The notes: generated from the sequence alone by a model not told the origin. A stretch of 64,000 bases of DNA from Alkalicoccus saliphilus (GCF_003044065.1 NZ_PZJJ01000008.1:1-64000), one strand, 5' to 3'; counted from the first letter of the stretch, positions 35,041-44,252 are shown. Numbers and translations are program-made.

Positions 35041-35756
35041 CAAGTATGTGTCCGTCTGGCAAAATCCACAAATTTAAACTTATCCGGACGGTGTCTTGAT
35101 TCTGTATACTGAAACAGACTCGCATCGTCAAAATAAACATAGTTTTTCACCACTACTACATTGCTGTAGCCGTCCAGATCCATATACTCTCTGTCTTCCT
35201 CCGTTGGTTCTTCTACAATGATTTCTTTTTTGGCAAAGCTGATCTTCATTTGAAGTTCATTTTCAATGTATTCGTAGATCGAACTCGCACAAATCTTTTC
35301 GGTTAGATTATCAATATACATCTGCTTCAGATAATCTTTGTCGAAAATAATTTTTTCTCCATCGATTTCTCTTACGCGGTAGACTTTCCACACTTTTGAC
35401 CCCGGAAGTGCCTGCAGCTGCTTCTGGACATTTTTATCCGGTTCAATCAGTTCCAGCTTTTCTACATAAGTTACGTGCCGGTTTCCGAGACTTGAAGCCA
35501 GTTCTTTAAAACTAACCAGTCCGGAAACTGGAAAATCAAATTTGGCAGCATCCAATACAATAGATCCTTTTCCCTGGACTTTTTGGATGAAACCATTTTG
35601 AGCGAGCTGATTTAATGCTTTTCGGATTGTTTCCCGCGAGGCGTGAAAAGCTTCCATCAGTTCGTGCTCTGAAGGCAGTTTTTCTCCCGGAGGAAATTCA
35701 CCATCCTGTATTTTTTCAGCAATCTGTCTGTATATAACTAAATATTTATTCTGCAT
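35040..35756 (-). CDS. treR: TreR, GntR/HutC-type trehalose repressor
   Basis: 238 residues. Winged helix GEKLPSEHELMEAFHASRETIRKALNQLAQNGFIQKVQGKGSIV, then a UTRA ligand domain (DYLKQMYIDNLTEKICASSIYEYIENEL; FQYTESRHRPDKFKFVDFAR). Typical of TreR, which releases its operator on binding trehalose-6-phosphate. It lies 20 bp after treA. Its likely operator is in the treA promoter at 37497-37512. Start ATG after GGAGACAG. Confidence 0.92.
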   Translation of the reverse strand: MQNKYLVIYRQIAEKIQDGEFPPGEKLPSEHELMEAFHASRETIRKALNQLAQNGFIQKVQGKGSIVLDAAKFDFPVSGLVSFKELASSLGNRHVTYVEKLELIEPDKNVQKQLQALPGSKVWKVYRVREIDGEKIIFDKDYLKQMYIDNLTEKICASSIYEYIENELQMKISFAKKEIIVEEPTEEDREYMDLDGYSNVVVVKNYVYFDDASLFQYTESRHRPDKFKFVDFARRTHT

Positions 35757-35776
35757 GCTCTGTCTCCATTTTTGAG

Positions 35777-37459
35777 TTACCCTTTTTTCAAATGATAAAC
35801 AACTGACTCATAAGGACGTATCGGCATTTCTTTTTTCCACTCTGAATCATGATAATTCGACAGCACCAGCTCAGCTTTCATATCCTGTAACTCCGATGGA
35901 ACTTGGAAACTTGTTTCTCCTTCATAAAAATGACTGACGACGAGCAGTGTTTCATTGTTATAGTTTCGAGTATAAACAAATAGACGCGGATCTTCTTCCA
36001 AAAGGAGTCTGTAGTCCCCATAGGTAATGATATCCAGATTTTTTCTTGCGTGAATCAATGCCTGGTAGTGATAGTAAATAGAATCCGGGTCTTCCACTGC
36101 CTGCTTTGCATTAATGGAAGTGTAATTGTCCGCAGCGGGAATCCATGGTGTGCCAGTAGTGAAACCTCCGTGTTTTTCTCCGGTCCACTGCACAGGAGTC
36201 CGTGAATTATCCCGGGACTTCGCCTTAATAACCGGCATAATTTCTTCATCCTTCCAGCCTTCCGCTTTTTTGGACTCGTAGAAATTCAATGTTTCCACGT
36301 CACGGTACTGTTCAATATCATCGAAATTCGGATTGGTCATTCCGAATTCTTCCCCCTGGTAGATATAAGGAGTCCCCTGCATCATGTGAATAGTCGTAGC
36401 AAGCATTTTCGCTGACTCCCGGTGATATTCTCCGTCATGACCATAGCGGCTTACAACACGGGGCTGATCATGGTTGCACCAGAACAGGGCGTTCCAGCCC
36501 CCACCTTCATGCATCTGCACCTGCCATTTGGTCAGAATATCCTTCAATGCCTGGAAATCAAAATCAGCGACTGCCCATTTTTCTCCTCCTGGATAATCCA
36601 CTTTCAAGTGGTGGAAATTAAACGTCATGCTGAGTTCGTTCCGGTCCGGACGCGTGTATTTTATGCAGTGATCGATCGTCGTGGAGCTCATCTCACCGAC
36701 AGTCATGGCATCATAATTCGAAAAAACTTCCTGATACATTTCATTCATGAATTCATGAACCCTCGGTCCATCTGTATAGAATTTCCTTCCATCACCGGGA
36801 GCTGTTGAGCCGTCGTCGTTCGGGAAATCCTGGTCTTTGGATATCAGGTTAATAACATCCAGCCGGAAACCGTCTACACCTTTTTCAAACCAGAAATGCA
36901 TCATGTCGTATACGTCCCGGCGCACCTGTTCATTCTCCCAGTTCAGATCAGCCTGCGTAACGTCAAACAGGTGAAGATAGTACTGACCGGTTTTTTCGTC
37001 GTATTTCCAGGCGTTCCCACCGAATTTTGACTGCCAGTTTGTCGGTTCTTTTCCATCGACAGGATCTTTCCAAATATAATAATTTCTGTACGGATTATTT
37101 ACGGAGGAAGCAGATTCTTTAAACCAATGATGTTCTGTTGAAGTATGGTTTACGACAATGTCCATTATCACTTTAATATCCCGGCTGTGCGCTTCCTGTA
37201 AAAGGTTATCAAAGTCCTCCATCGTGCCGTATTCTTCGTGAATATTATAATAATCGCTTATATCATACCCGTTGTCCTTCTGCGGGGAAGTATACGGCGG
37301 GGTCAGCCAGATCACATCGATGCCCAGATCTTTTAAATAATCCAGCTTTTCGATGATCCCCTGCAGATCTCCGGTACCATTTCCCATTGTGTCATTAAAA
37401 CTCTTTGGATAAATCTGATAAACAGCGGCTCTGCGCCACCACTCCTGCATTTCTGCCAT
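35777..37459 (-). CDS. treA: TreA, trehalose-6-phosphate hydrolase (GH13)
   Basis: 560-residue alpha-glucosidase-fold enzyme. MQEWWRRAAVYQIYPKSF, DVIWLTPPYTSPQKDNGYDISDYY, nucleophile Asp in DGFRLDVINLI, acid/base Glu in TVGEMSS, and the third Asp in NHDQPRVVSRYG. With treR next door it should cleave trehalose-6-phosphate to glucose and glucose-6-phosphate in the cytosol. Start: ATG at 37459, 9 nt after AAAGGAGG; the ATG three codons upstream touches that site. No trehalose PTS gene (treP) lies beside it, which is unusual. Oligo-1,6-glucosidase is the main alternative. Confidence 0.9.
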   Translation of the reverse strand: MAEMQEWWRRAAVYQIYPKSFNDTMGNGTGDLQGIIEKLDYLKDLGIDVIWLTPPYTSPQKDNGYDISDYYNIHEEYGTMEDFDNLLQEAHSRDIKVIMDIVVNHTSTEHHWFKESASSVNNPYRNYYIWKDPVDGKEPTNWQSKFGGNAWKYDEKTGQYYLHLFDVTQADLNWENEQVRRDVYDMMHFWFEKGVDGFRLDVINLISKDQDFPNDDGSTAPGDGRKFYTDGPRVHEFMNEMYQEVFSNYDAMTVGEMSSTTIDHCIKYTRPDRNELSMTFNFHHLKVDYPGGEKWAVADFDFQALKDILTKWQVQMHEGGGWNALFWCNHDQPRVVSRYGHDGEYHRESAKMLATTIHMMQGTPYIYQGEEFGMTNPNFDDIEQYRDVETLNFYESKKAEGWKDEEIMPVIKAKSRDNSRTPVQWTGEKHGGFTTGTPWIPAADNYTSINAKQAVEDPDSIYYHYQALIHARKNLDIITYGDYRLLLEEDPRLFVYTRNYNNETLLVVSHFYEGETSFQVPSELQDMKAELVLSNYHDSEWKKEMPIRPYESVVYHLKKG

Positions 37460-37490
37460 GTTTTTCATCCTCCTTTAAGTCTCTGTCTTC

Positions 37491-37519
37491 AGTATAACTT
37501 GTATATACATGTCAGTAAA
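37491..37519 (-). promoter_or_regulatory. treA promoter with TreR operator in the spacer
   Basis: The minus strand has TTTACT (37514-37519), 17 bp, TATACT (37491-37496). The palindrome ACTTGTATATACATGT (37497-37512; half-sites agree at 7 of 8) fills the spacer and resembles the B. subtilis tre operator TTGTATATACAA. Confidence 0.82.
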
Positions 37520-37535
37520 GCTGGACGAAACATAC

Positions 37536-37574
37536 AAAACCTTACAGAAGGGTTACCCTATTCTGTAAGGTTTT
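37536..37574. terminator. Bidirectional-looking terminator upstream of treA
   Basis: AAAACCTTACAGAA / TTCTGTAAGGTTTT perfect 14-bp arms and 11-nt loop. On the minus strand it ends the zinc-ribbon protein gene whose stop is 30 bp away. Confidence 0.88.
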
Positions 37575-37604
37575 ATGTCCTGGAGCAGAATTTCCCGGGA
37601 CCGC

Positions 37605-37910
37605 TTACGAGCCGAACATTGGTCTGTCTTTTTGATCGAATTCGACTAAAAAAGGGACTCCGAAAAACAAAATGATAAGTGATAACGTGCTTGTAAGAAG
37701 ATACAGCCCGTCTCCAAGATCAAACAGCGTTCTGACAATTAGAAGCACTGCGATTACAAGAAGGAGGACAGCGCTCTGCTTCTTTCTTGCTGCGGGAGTC
37801 TGGTACAGTGCTTTACTGCATCCTGGGCATTTTTTGCTACGGTTCACCGTTAACAGCTCACGATATTTAAATTTACGTCCGCACCCGGGACAGACAGCCG
37901 GTTTCTTCAT
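37605..37910 (-). CDS. Zinc-ribbon membrane protein (TIGR04104-like)
   Basis: 101 residues. CPGCGRKFKYRELL and CPGCSKALYQ form a four-cysteine zinc ribbon near residues 7-31, followed by two membrane helices (SAVLLLVIAVLLIVRTLF and YLLTSTLSLIILFFGVPFLV). It resembles the CxxC-x20-CxxC family of Bacillales. Function unknown. It starts 30 bp after the Na/Pi transporter stop and is probably co-transcribed. Start ATG after GGAGGTGTAACTC. Confidence 0.78.
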   Translation of the reverse strand: MKKPAVCPGCGRKFKYRELLTVNRSKKCPGCSKALYQTPAARKKQSAVLLLVIAVLLIVRTLFDLGDGLYLLTSTLSLIILFFGVPFLVEFDQKDRPMFGS

Positions 37911-37940
37911 GAGTTACACCTCCATTACTAAAAACCCACA

Positions 37941-39635
37941 TTACAGGGACTGGTCTTTTTTTTCTTTTGAGTCGACTGTATTCTGCGTATGAAACGCAGC
38001 ACGCCACATATGATAAGCAAGCCTGTCGATCCATTGAACTGTCTGTACAGCTCGGATGCCGTCATCCACTGTCAACTCGTCTTTCACGGAGCCGGCGAGA
38101 ACTTCCCGGCGGGTTTCTTTTCGCATTCCTGCTATTTTTGAAGCCTGCGCTTCTGTATAACTGACTAATTGGTGATCCCCGCCAAACGGATCCTTCCTTC
38201 CATATTCTTCTTTTTCTTCTTCTGTATATGCAGTTTCGGAAGCTTTAATCCAGCGGCTGCAGATTTTCTGAAGTTCGTAAACAAATTTTTCTGTCTGACC
38301 TTCTTTGAGTGCCTTTTGATAGGTTTCTCCCTCACGCAGTGCTTTTACCCAGCGATCCGTATGGTCCATAGCATGAACGAGAGATACCCGGGCTTCATAC
38401 GCCTCACTGGAAGCAGAGGGTTCATTAAGACTCACTTTAGTCAGGAATTTCTGCATTTCCACAAGCTCTGTTTCCACCTGGTTCAACACCCGGTTTCCTT
38501 CAAACGTTACAGGAGAAGTATTTAACGCTGAGGACGTAACGGCCGCGCAGTCCCTCATCATCCGCCGAAGTGTCCGCCGGAGAGCTTCTACAGCTACAGG
38601 GCCAAGCTCCGCCACACTTTCATCAAGATAGCCGAGATACGTTTCTGTTTTACGTTCCGGGATGAGCCGTTTCACCATTATTTTAAAGTAAGGATAAATC
38701 ATTAAAATAAATACTACACCAAGCAAATTAAAGACAGTGTGAAAAACAGCCAGCTGTACTGCTTCATCTGTAAGAGAAAATACTTCACTCACAAGCATTA
38801 CAAAGGAAACTAAAACCGGCAGAAGCACTACTGCCAGGAGCCCGGTTATTAAATTAAACAGAATGTGTCCTGCTGCCGTCCGGCGTGCAGCTGTTGTCCC
38901 GCCTATCGATGCGAGAAAAGCTTTTACTGTTGTACCTACATTCTGCCCTATAACGAGAAGAGCCGCCTGGTTAAAATCAACCGCGCCGGTGTGAAGAGCG
39001 GTCAGTGTCGTTACTACCGCGGCACTGGAAGACTGCATGACGACTGTCATCAAAAAACCAATGCCTATAAGCAGCGGGAGCCACCACCAGGACTCTCCCT
39101 GAAGACGGGACAAATCAAAGAAGGCCGTAAAACCTGACATTCCGTTCTGCAGTACGTCAATTCCGAGAAACAAAAGGCCAAATCCCGTGACAGCCGACCC
39201 CTGCGGCCCCCACTTATTTTTCGAAATAAGCCTCAATAGTACCCCTCCACCGATCAATGGGAGAGCCAGCATGCTCATATTTATTTGAAAGCCAATGACG
39301 GAAACAATCCATCCCGTACTCGTACTGCCGATATTTGCACCAATAATTACTCCGAGTGACTGACTGAAAGAAAGCAGACCGGCACTAACAAAGCCAATCG
39401 TCATAAAAGTTGCAGCACTGGAAGACTGAATGACTCCAGTTATTACTGCTCCGGAAAGTATGGCACTGTATACTCCCCCGGTAAAACGGCGCAGTATATC
39501 TTTGAGCTTTTCTCCGGCCATCGCTTTCAAACCTTCTGTCATTAAATTCATCCCGAGGAGAAAAAGTCCGATTCCACCTATAATTAAACCGAAAGTTTCC
39601 AGATGCATCCCCCCTGCCACTTTGTTTCTCCGCAT
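37941..39635 (-). CDS. NptA/YjbB-type Na+/phosphate cotransporter with PhoU domain
   Basis: 564 residues. Two inverted QSSSA repeats, VIQSSSAATFMTIGFVSAGLLS and VVMQSSSAAVVTTLTALHTGAVD, with GANIGSTSTGW and GQNVGTTVKA: the PNaS family signature. About eight membrane helices in residues 10-315 and a C-terminal PhoU-like helical domain (VALRRTLRRMMRD). It probably imports or exports phosphate with sodium. The start is uncertain: ATG 39635, or ATG of residue 10, which directly follows AGGGGGG. Confidence 0.88.
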   Translation of the reverse strand: MRRNKVAGGMHLETFGLIIGGIGLFLLGMNLMTEGLKAMAGEKLKDILRRFTGGVYSAILSGAVITGVIQSSSAATFMTIGFVSAGLLSFSQSLGVIIGANIGSTSTGWIVSVIGFQINMSMLALPLIGGGVLLRLISKNKWGPQGSAVTGFGLLFLGIDVLQNGMSGFTAFFDLSRLQGESWWWLPLLIGIGFLMTVVMQSSSAAVVTTLTALHTGAVDFNQAALLVIGQNVGTTVKAFLASIGGTTAARRTAAGHILFNLITGLLAVVLLPVLVSFVMLVSEVFSLTDEAVQLAVFHTVFNLLGVVFILMIYPYFKIMVKRLIPERKTETYLGYLDESVAELGPVAVEALRRTLRRMMRDCAAVTSSALNTSPVTFEGNRVLNQVETELVEMQKFLTKVSLNEPSASSEAYEARVSLVHAMDHTDRWVKALREGETYQKALKEGQTEKFVYELQKICSRWIKASETAYTEEEKEEYGRKDPFGGDHQLVSYTEAQASKIAGMRKETRREVLAGSVKDELTVDDGIRAVQTVQWIDRLAYHMWRAAFHTQNTVDSKEKKDQSL

Positions 39636-39686
39636 ATTATACCAGAGAAAATTAAAGTTTCCTTTTAGATTGCTGTTGATCCCTCT

Positions 39687-39711
39687 GTTTACTTTTTCAA
39701 ATATGTGGTAT
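39687..39711 (+). promoter_or_regulatory. Candidate SigB-type promoter of hsp20
   Basis: GTTTAC, 13-bp spacer, TGGTAT resembles the general-stress sigma-B consensus GTTTAA-N12-15-GGGWAW (one mismatch in each box). It lies 39 bp before the start codon. Confidence 0.4.
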
Positions 39712-39749
39712 TTATATAAGTACTAAATCTAAAAAGGAGGTTATGACTG

Positions 39750-40190
39750 ATGGCAAATCTATTTCCGAAAAAGCGCAGCACTGACAAAATGAGTTTTCCT
39801 ACCCTGTTTGAAGGAAGCCAGCTCGATGACTTATTTGACTTCAGTTTTAAAAACACGTTTCCCAAAGTCGATGTAAAAGAAAAAAACAACCATTACGAGA
39901 TTAAGGCCGACCTTCCCGGTTTTGATAAAGACCAGGTGATTGTTGAATATGAAGACGGTTACTTGACGATCAAAGGGGAACAGGAGCACTCCAGCGAAAC
40001 GAAGGACGAAAACGAACATTTTGTACGTAAAGAAAGAACATACGGGTCTTTCCAGCGAAGCTTTTACGTAGGAGAAATCGACGACAACGACATTAAAGGA
40101 AAGTTTAAGAACGGTCTCCTTACTCTTGAAGTGCCAAAGTCAAAGGAAGACGAACATCAACAGCATGGTAAACGGATCAGTCTCGACTAG
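39750..40190 (+). CDS. Hsp20/alpha-crystallin small heat-shock protein
   Basis: 146 residues. Central alpha-crystallin domain: VDVKEKNNHYEIKADLPGFDKDQVIVEYEDGYLTIKGE, then ERTYGSFQRSFYVGEIDDNDIKGKFKNGLLTLEVPK with the LxLxxPK end. The N-terminal arm and the C-terminal RISLD tail (I-x-I/L-type) allow oligomerisation. It holds unfolding proteins. AAGGAGG at 9 nt. Followed by a strong terminator, so monocistronic. Confidence 0.93.
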   Translation: MANLFPKKRSTDKMSFPTLFEGSQLDDLFDFSFKNTFPKVDVKEKNNHYEIKADLPGFDKDQVIVEYEDGYLTIKGEQEHSSETKDENEHFVRKERTYGSFQRSFYVGEIDDNDIKGKFKNGLLTLEVPKSKEDEHQQHGKRISLD

Positions 40191-40206
40191 CCCGGTACGG
40201 GTGAAT

Positions 40207-40248
40207 AAAAAAGCTGTTTCCTGCTTTTAAAGCAGAAACAGCTTTTTT
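40207..40248 (+). terminator. hsp20 terminator
   Basis: AAAGCTGTTTCCTGCT / AGCAGAAACAGCTTTTTTT, near-perfect arms and T-run, 17 bp past the stop. Confidence 0.9.
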
Positions 40249-40388
40249 TAATGGCATGTATTACTCCGCAGAAGAGAAAAGTATTTACAGGTTAAAATAA
40301 TTCTGCCTTCTTTTTCCCTTATTTTCATACAGCCGGTTCCATGGTAGGATTAACTCCTTATTAAGCTTTAAAGGAGAATTGTTCTACT

Positions 40389-41645
40389 ATGACGATTACT
40401 GCATTCGGAGCGGTAGCCGGACTCCTCTCGGCTATCGTTCTTATATTGATTAAACTTCCTCCGGTCTATGCCCTTCTTCTCGGGGCCGTTCTTGGAGGTA
40501 TTATTGGAGGAGCCGACCTCCCCATGACTATTTCCTTCATGATGGAAGGGGCGGAAGGCATGATTCCTGCTGTTTTGAGAGTGCTTGCAGCAGGAGTACT
40601 TGCTGGAGTGATGATCGAATCAGGAGCAGCTTCCTCGATTGCTTCGGCTGTTGTTAAAGCTCTCGGCGAGAAAAGAGCGCTGCTCGCTCTCGTGCTGGCG
40701 ACAATGATCCTTACTGCTGTCGGGGTTTTTATCGTCGTAGCGGTTATGACAGTCGCTTCTATAGCTCTGGCCATTGCCTATAAGGCTCATCTGTCGAAAG
40801 CAGCCGTTCTACTCGCCATGGTGGGCGGCGGCAAAGCTGGGAATCTCATCTCCCCCAACCCAAATACGATTGCACTGGCAGATGCTTTTGACCTCCCTCT
40901 CACTACTGTAATGGCAGCGGGCCTTCCTTCTGCTTCTGCAGGAGTGGTCACAACTTATTTGATTGCTAAAAAGCTTGGAGACCGTGGGGCTTTCGTTGAT
41001 AACAAAGAAACACCCGCCGAATCCGTTCAGCTTCCTCATATAGGAACGTCAGTTATCGCTCCGGCTCTCGCCATTTTTCTGCTGCTTTTGAACCCTGCCG
41101 CGGGTATCGATATCGACCCGCTGATTGCTCTTCCGACCGGCGCCGTAGCAGGAGCACTTGCCATGAGAAAAGCTTCTCATTTGAACGAATATGTCACTCT
41201 CGGCCTCGGTAAAGTTTCTGCAGTAGCTGTCCTTCTTTTAGGGACGGGAACGATCGCAGGAATCATTTCCAACTCAGCTCTTCCGGCTCTTGTTACCGGC
41301 GGGGTTGATACAGCCGGAATGCCGGCCTTTTTAATTGCCCCTCTTTCCGGTATTCTGATGGGAGGAGCCACTGCTTCCACGACAGCGGGGTCTGTCGTAG
41401 CAGGGGAAGTATTCAGCGGTATGCTCCTTGAGCTCGGAGTTTCAGCCCTTGCAGGTGCGGCAATGATTCATGCCGGGGCCACTATGATCGATCACCTCCC
41501 CCACGGAAGCTTTTTTCATGCTTCCGCTGCAAGCGTCGGCATGGCGATTAAAGAACGGTTAAAGCTGTTTCCATACGAAACAGCCATTGGCACTGTGCTT
41601 ACTTTAACAGCTGTACTGCTGTACGGAGTACTTGATTTATTTTAA
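40389..41645 (+). CDS. GntP-family carboxylate permease
   Basis: 418 residues, about 11-12 membrane helices. GVMIESGAASSIASAVVKALG, AMVGGGKAGNLISPNPNTIALADAF and IGAYG-less body with MGGATASTTAGSVVAGEVF match the Gnt/GntP family (gluconate:H+ symport, or other C4-C6 hydroxy acids). No gluconate kinase or GntR gene is adjacent, so the substrate is open. Start ATG with AAGGAG 12 nt away. Terminator follows. Confidence 0.82.
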   Translation: MTITAFGAVAGLLSAIVLILIKLPPVYALLLGAVLGGIIGGADLPMTISFMMEGAEGMIPAVLRVLAAGVLAGVMIESGAASSIASAVVKALGEKRALLALVLATMILTAVGVFIVVAVMTVASIALAIAYKAHLSKAAVLLAMVGGGKAGNLISPNPNTIALADAFDLPLTTVMAAGLPSASAGVVTTYLIAKKLGDRGAFVDNKETPAESVQLPHIGTSVIAPALAIFLLLLNPAAGIDIDPLIALPTGAVAGALAMRKASHLNEYVTLGLGKVSAVAVLLLGTGTIAGIISNSALPALVTGGVDTAGMPAFLIAPLSGILMGGATASTTAGSVVAGEVFSGMLLELGVSALAGAAMIHAGATMIDHLPHGSFFHASAASVGMAIKERLKLFPYETAIGTVLTLTAVLLYGVLDLF

Positions 41646-41653
41646 CTGAGCAT

Positions 41654-41693
41654 CCGTGGAACAGGGATTCAAGAACTGTCCACGGCTTTTTTT
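41654..41693 (+). terminator. Terminator after the GntP permease
   Basis: CCGTGGA / TCCACGG arms with an 18-nt loop and TTTTTTT. Confidence 0.8.
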
Positions 41694-41946
41694 ATAGTCC
41701 GCTGAAAATATAACAGGATTTCTAAAGTGCATCGGTATTTTTCTCGCTTTCGGCAGCTTACAGCCGGAGTTTTCGCCAACTTATTCTTCAAAGCTGTAAT
41801 AACTGTTATAGAAACATTAGAATCGGACTTCAGCTGCCTGTAATCTTTTTTAAGAGGAGCCCTTTTTGCAAAAGCTTTATTTAATTAGAGCTTTTCATAT
41901 GGTACGCTTAATAGCGGAAAATAAATAAAAGGGGCTTGACACAGCA
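41694..41946. other. Gap upstream of the 164-residue membrane protein
   Basis: A 253-bp A/T-rich gap with no gene. CGCTTTCGGCAGC...GCCGGAG around 41740 may be a degraded piece of the window's intergenic repeats; too diverged to be sure. A ribosome binding site AAAAGGGG ends it. Confidence 0.3.
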
Positions 41947-42441
41947 ATGAAAACAAAGTTAATAAGTATATTCGTATTTTTTACTATTGCAGCTGTCTCC
42001 GTATATTTTTATCAATCCTACATCGCTGAATACTCCAACAATGTGGAAACGGCGATGGCTTTAGGGACTGCTGGTTTAGCAGCTTTATTGTTTTTCACGG
42101 CAGTTTTTATTCCTAAACGCATTCTGGTGGCGAAGGGAATTGCCTTTACATTATTTCTCGCTGTCGCACTCGTCTGTATTGTATTCTGGCTTGTACGTCC
42201 CTATCAGATTATTTATACAGAAATTCCGGAAAGAATGGCCATCCTTGATGAACATCTTCAGGAAGAATATCCGGAGCGGGAATGGGAAATTGAAAAGAAC
42301 ACCTCCGCGGAAGACCCCGTATTCCTTCTGCTCGTTACTTTTGAAGACGAACCGGAATATGAATACCGTTACTTAATGGATGAAGAAACTGCGGAAGGTG
42401 AAAGTCCTGTCGAAAGCAGTGGAAGGCAGCCGTCCGAATGA
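41947..42441 (+). CDS. Small membrane protein, unknown function
   Basis: 164 residues: three N-terminal membrane helices (about 5-22, 38-57, 65-86) followed by an acidic extracytoplasmic or cytosolic tail (HLQEEYPEREWEIEKN...TFEDEPEYEYRYLMDEETAEGES). It is not assigned to a family. Monocistronic with a strong terminator overlapping the stop. The tail's acidity suits the salt adaptation noted elsewhere. Confidence 0.62.
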   Translation: MKTKLISIFVFFTIAAVSVYFYQSYIAEYSNNVETAMALGTAGLAALLFFTAVFIPKRILVAKGIAFTLFLAVALVCIVFWLVRPYQIIYTEIPERMAILDEHLQEEYPEREWEIEKNTSAEDPVFLLLVTFEDEPEYEYRYLMDEETAEGESPVESSGRQPSE

Positions 42442-42480
42442 AAAAAGGGTTTTCCACCAAATGTGTGGAAAACCCTTTTC
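42441..42480 (+). terminator. Terminator after the 164-residue membrane protein
   Basis: AAAAGGGTTTTCCAC / GTGGAAAACCCTTTT with a 7-nt loop, beginning at the stop codon. Confidence 0.9.
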
Positions 42481-42636
42481 AGCCTGCTGGTTCATTTGTT
42501 TTAACGGGACATTGTTTCTAGCCATCTACCTTGCACGTGCACATAAAAAGTTCATCATCTGAAACAGGCAAAAATAAAATACTTCGTTATCTTCCTTCTG
42601 CTGATTTACTTTACCGGAATTCTGACATGAATCAGG

Positions 42637-43095
42637 CTACATAAAGTTTTTCAGTGCGTTAAACGACACTTCTGCCGCCTGGCGGGCTTCTGTATACCGC
42701 AGAATAGAAGCGGTCAGTACAGCAGCGCTCAAAAGAAATGTCCCTGATACGGCAATTTTATGTACAGATGTTTGAATATCCATTCTCGATACATACAGAG
42801 AAAGTCCCGTTGTAAATATAAGAAGGAGTGAAGTAAAGCCGGCAGTCTGCTCGAGTTGATCGAAGCGCTGCTCTGCAAGCCGGACTGTAACCTCGGCATC
42901 TTGTGCATCGGACATAAATGTTATAACTTCCGAATTAATCATTCCCTGCTCGACAGTCCATTCTCCGTTCTCCTCAGAAACCGAGGACGTGCCCGGATAA
43001 ATATTAAGCATGTGAACAAAAATAATGAGCAGAAGCGAAAGTGCTCCCCACATCCCTGCAAGTATTAAATAAAGTTTTTTATTTTTTATAAGCAT
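42637..43095 (-). CDS. Membrane protein, unknown function
   Basis: 152 residues with a membrane helix at 7-28, a soluble loop (PGTSSVSEENGEWTVEQGMINSEVI, DAEVTVRLAEQRFDQLEQTAGF) and two further helices (LLLIFTTGLSLYV; IAVSGTFLLSAAVLTASIL). Start: ATG at 43095, 8 nt after AAAGGAG, in preference to the GTG 27 nt upstream. Not recognised; no neighbour clue. Confidence 0.6.
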   Translation of the reverse strand: MLIKNKKLYLILAGMWGALSLLLIIFVHMLNIYPGTSSVSEENGEWTVEQGMINSEVITFMSDAQDAEVTVRLAEQRFDQLEQTAGFTSLLLIFTTGLSLYVSRMDIQTSVHKIAVSGTFLLSAAVLTASILRYTEARQAAEVSFNALKNFM

Positions 43096-43155
43096 GCATA
43101 AAACTCCTTTTTTCTCAGCCACCCTACTTTATCACGTTACGTCCTCGGAGAAAAG

Positions 43156-43851
43156 TCAGGTTCTTTTTCTGCCGAAAACAGCCCATAACAGGGTGAATAA
43201 AACGAGCGCGGCTGCCTCCATCCCCAAAATATACCATGGGTGCGGACCAAGAACATCAAGCAGGCTTGCTCCGGACGGTTTTTCCATAATGAACCAGTAG
43301 TTGCCTCCTGTACGCAGATTTACCAACCAGATCAATGGAAGCAGTACGTTCAGAAAGACCATTGCTTTTACGATGCTCCAGGCTCTCAAAGGAAATTTTT
43401 TATGCCATAAAAAATAAAACACTACCCATATTACTCCAACATGTGTATAAAAAAAATGTATAAAACGAAAATGAGGCCAGCCATATACGAGTACCGGGGT
43501 CATTACAGCCTGTACAGCTCCTCCAATACCGACGAGAAAGGCTATTTCAAACAACCATCTGCTTCTGGTAAACAGGAGTATAATAATTAATATGACACTT
43601 ATGCTGCTCAGATGAAGCGGCAGAGCGTAATCGATCTCCCAACGGCCGTGGTACAGAAGCCAGAAGTGATGTGCCACTTCAAACATGACAAGAGATAAGC
43701 CTGCACCTATCTCTACCTTTCTCGACACATTATGTTTTCTGCTGAAATAAATGAATACGAGTCCACCGAAAAAAATCCCTATAATAATTAAATGCTGAAT
43801 ATCGAACATTACGAAAGGTACTTCTGAAGGATCGCCGCCAAAGATCATCAT
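43156..43851 (-). CDS. TIGR02206 (YwaF-type) membrane protein
   Basis: 231 residues, about seven membrane helices. FEVAHHFWLLYHGRWEIDYALPLHLSSISVILIII, FYTHVGVIWVVFYF, NVLLPLIWLVNLRTGGNYWF and a conserved LGPHPWYI match the YwaF/TIGR02206 family of Bacillus. Function unknown. Start: ATG 43851 or the next ATG (43848), which is 6 nt from GGAGG; the longer open frame has no site and would run into the divergent gene. Confidence 0.85.
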   Translation of the reverse strand: MMIFGGDPSEVPFVMFDIQHLIIIGIFFGGLVFIYFSRKHNVSRKVEIGAGLSLVMFEVAHHFWLLYHGRWEIDYALPLHLSSISVILIIILLFTRSRWLFEIAFLVGIGGAVQAVMTPVLVYGWPHFRFIHFFYTHVGVIWVVFYFLWHKKFPLRAWSIVKAMVFLNVLLPLIWLVNLRTGGNYWFIMEKPSGASLLDVLGPHPWYILGMEAAALVLFTLLWAVFGRKRT

Positions 43852-43913
43852 ATTCCTCCTTTCAAGTTTTGAGCGTTTACGAATCGGGAAATAACGATTA
43901 AGTAGAAAGGACA

Positions 43914-44252
43914 ATGAAAATGAATAAACCTGTACTCTGTAATTCGTGCAAGAAGCCGGTGACTTCACGTCGTGAGCTTGTAACAACGAAAAGTATTTTT
44001 AAAGTTTACCCTTATCATGATGAGTGCTATGAAAAAGATCTGAAAGGGAAAAAATCCTTTCTTCTCGACAATTATCCTATAAATGGGCTCTCCGGTACCT
44101 TGAGCGTTATTTTATCATTCCTGCTGATGGTGTTTTTATATCCTGTTCTTGATACTATACAGTTTGGAGTAATCGCCTTATTATTTCTTATAACCGGCTT
44201 TTACCGAATATATTCCTTTGTTTTATATGAAAAAGTTCTGCCGGCAAAATAA
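43914..44252 (+). CDS. Four-Cys/His zinc-finger-like membrane protein
   Basis: 112 residues. LCNSCKKPVTSRRELV and PYHDECYEKDLKGK could form a Cys3His-type treble-clef or LIM-like zinc site (Cys9, Cys12, His35, Cys38). Two membrane helices follow (LSGTLSVILSFLLMVFLYPV and FGVIALLFLITGFYRIY). Not recognised. Start ATG 43914 or the ATG two codons later, which is better spaced from AAAGGA. Divergent from the YwaF-type gene. Confidence 0.68.
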   Translation: MKMNKPVLCNSCKKPVTSRRELVTTKSIFKVYPYHDECYEKDLKGKKSFLLDNYPINGLSGTLSVILSFLLMVFLYPVLDTIQFGVIALLFLITGFYRIYSFVLYEKVLPAK

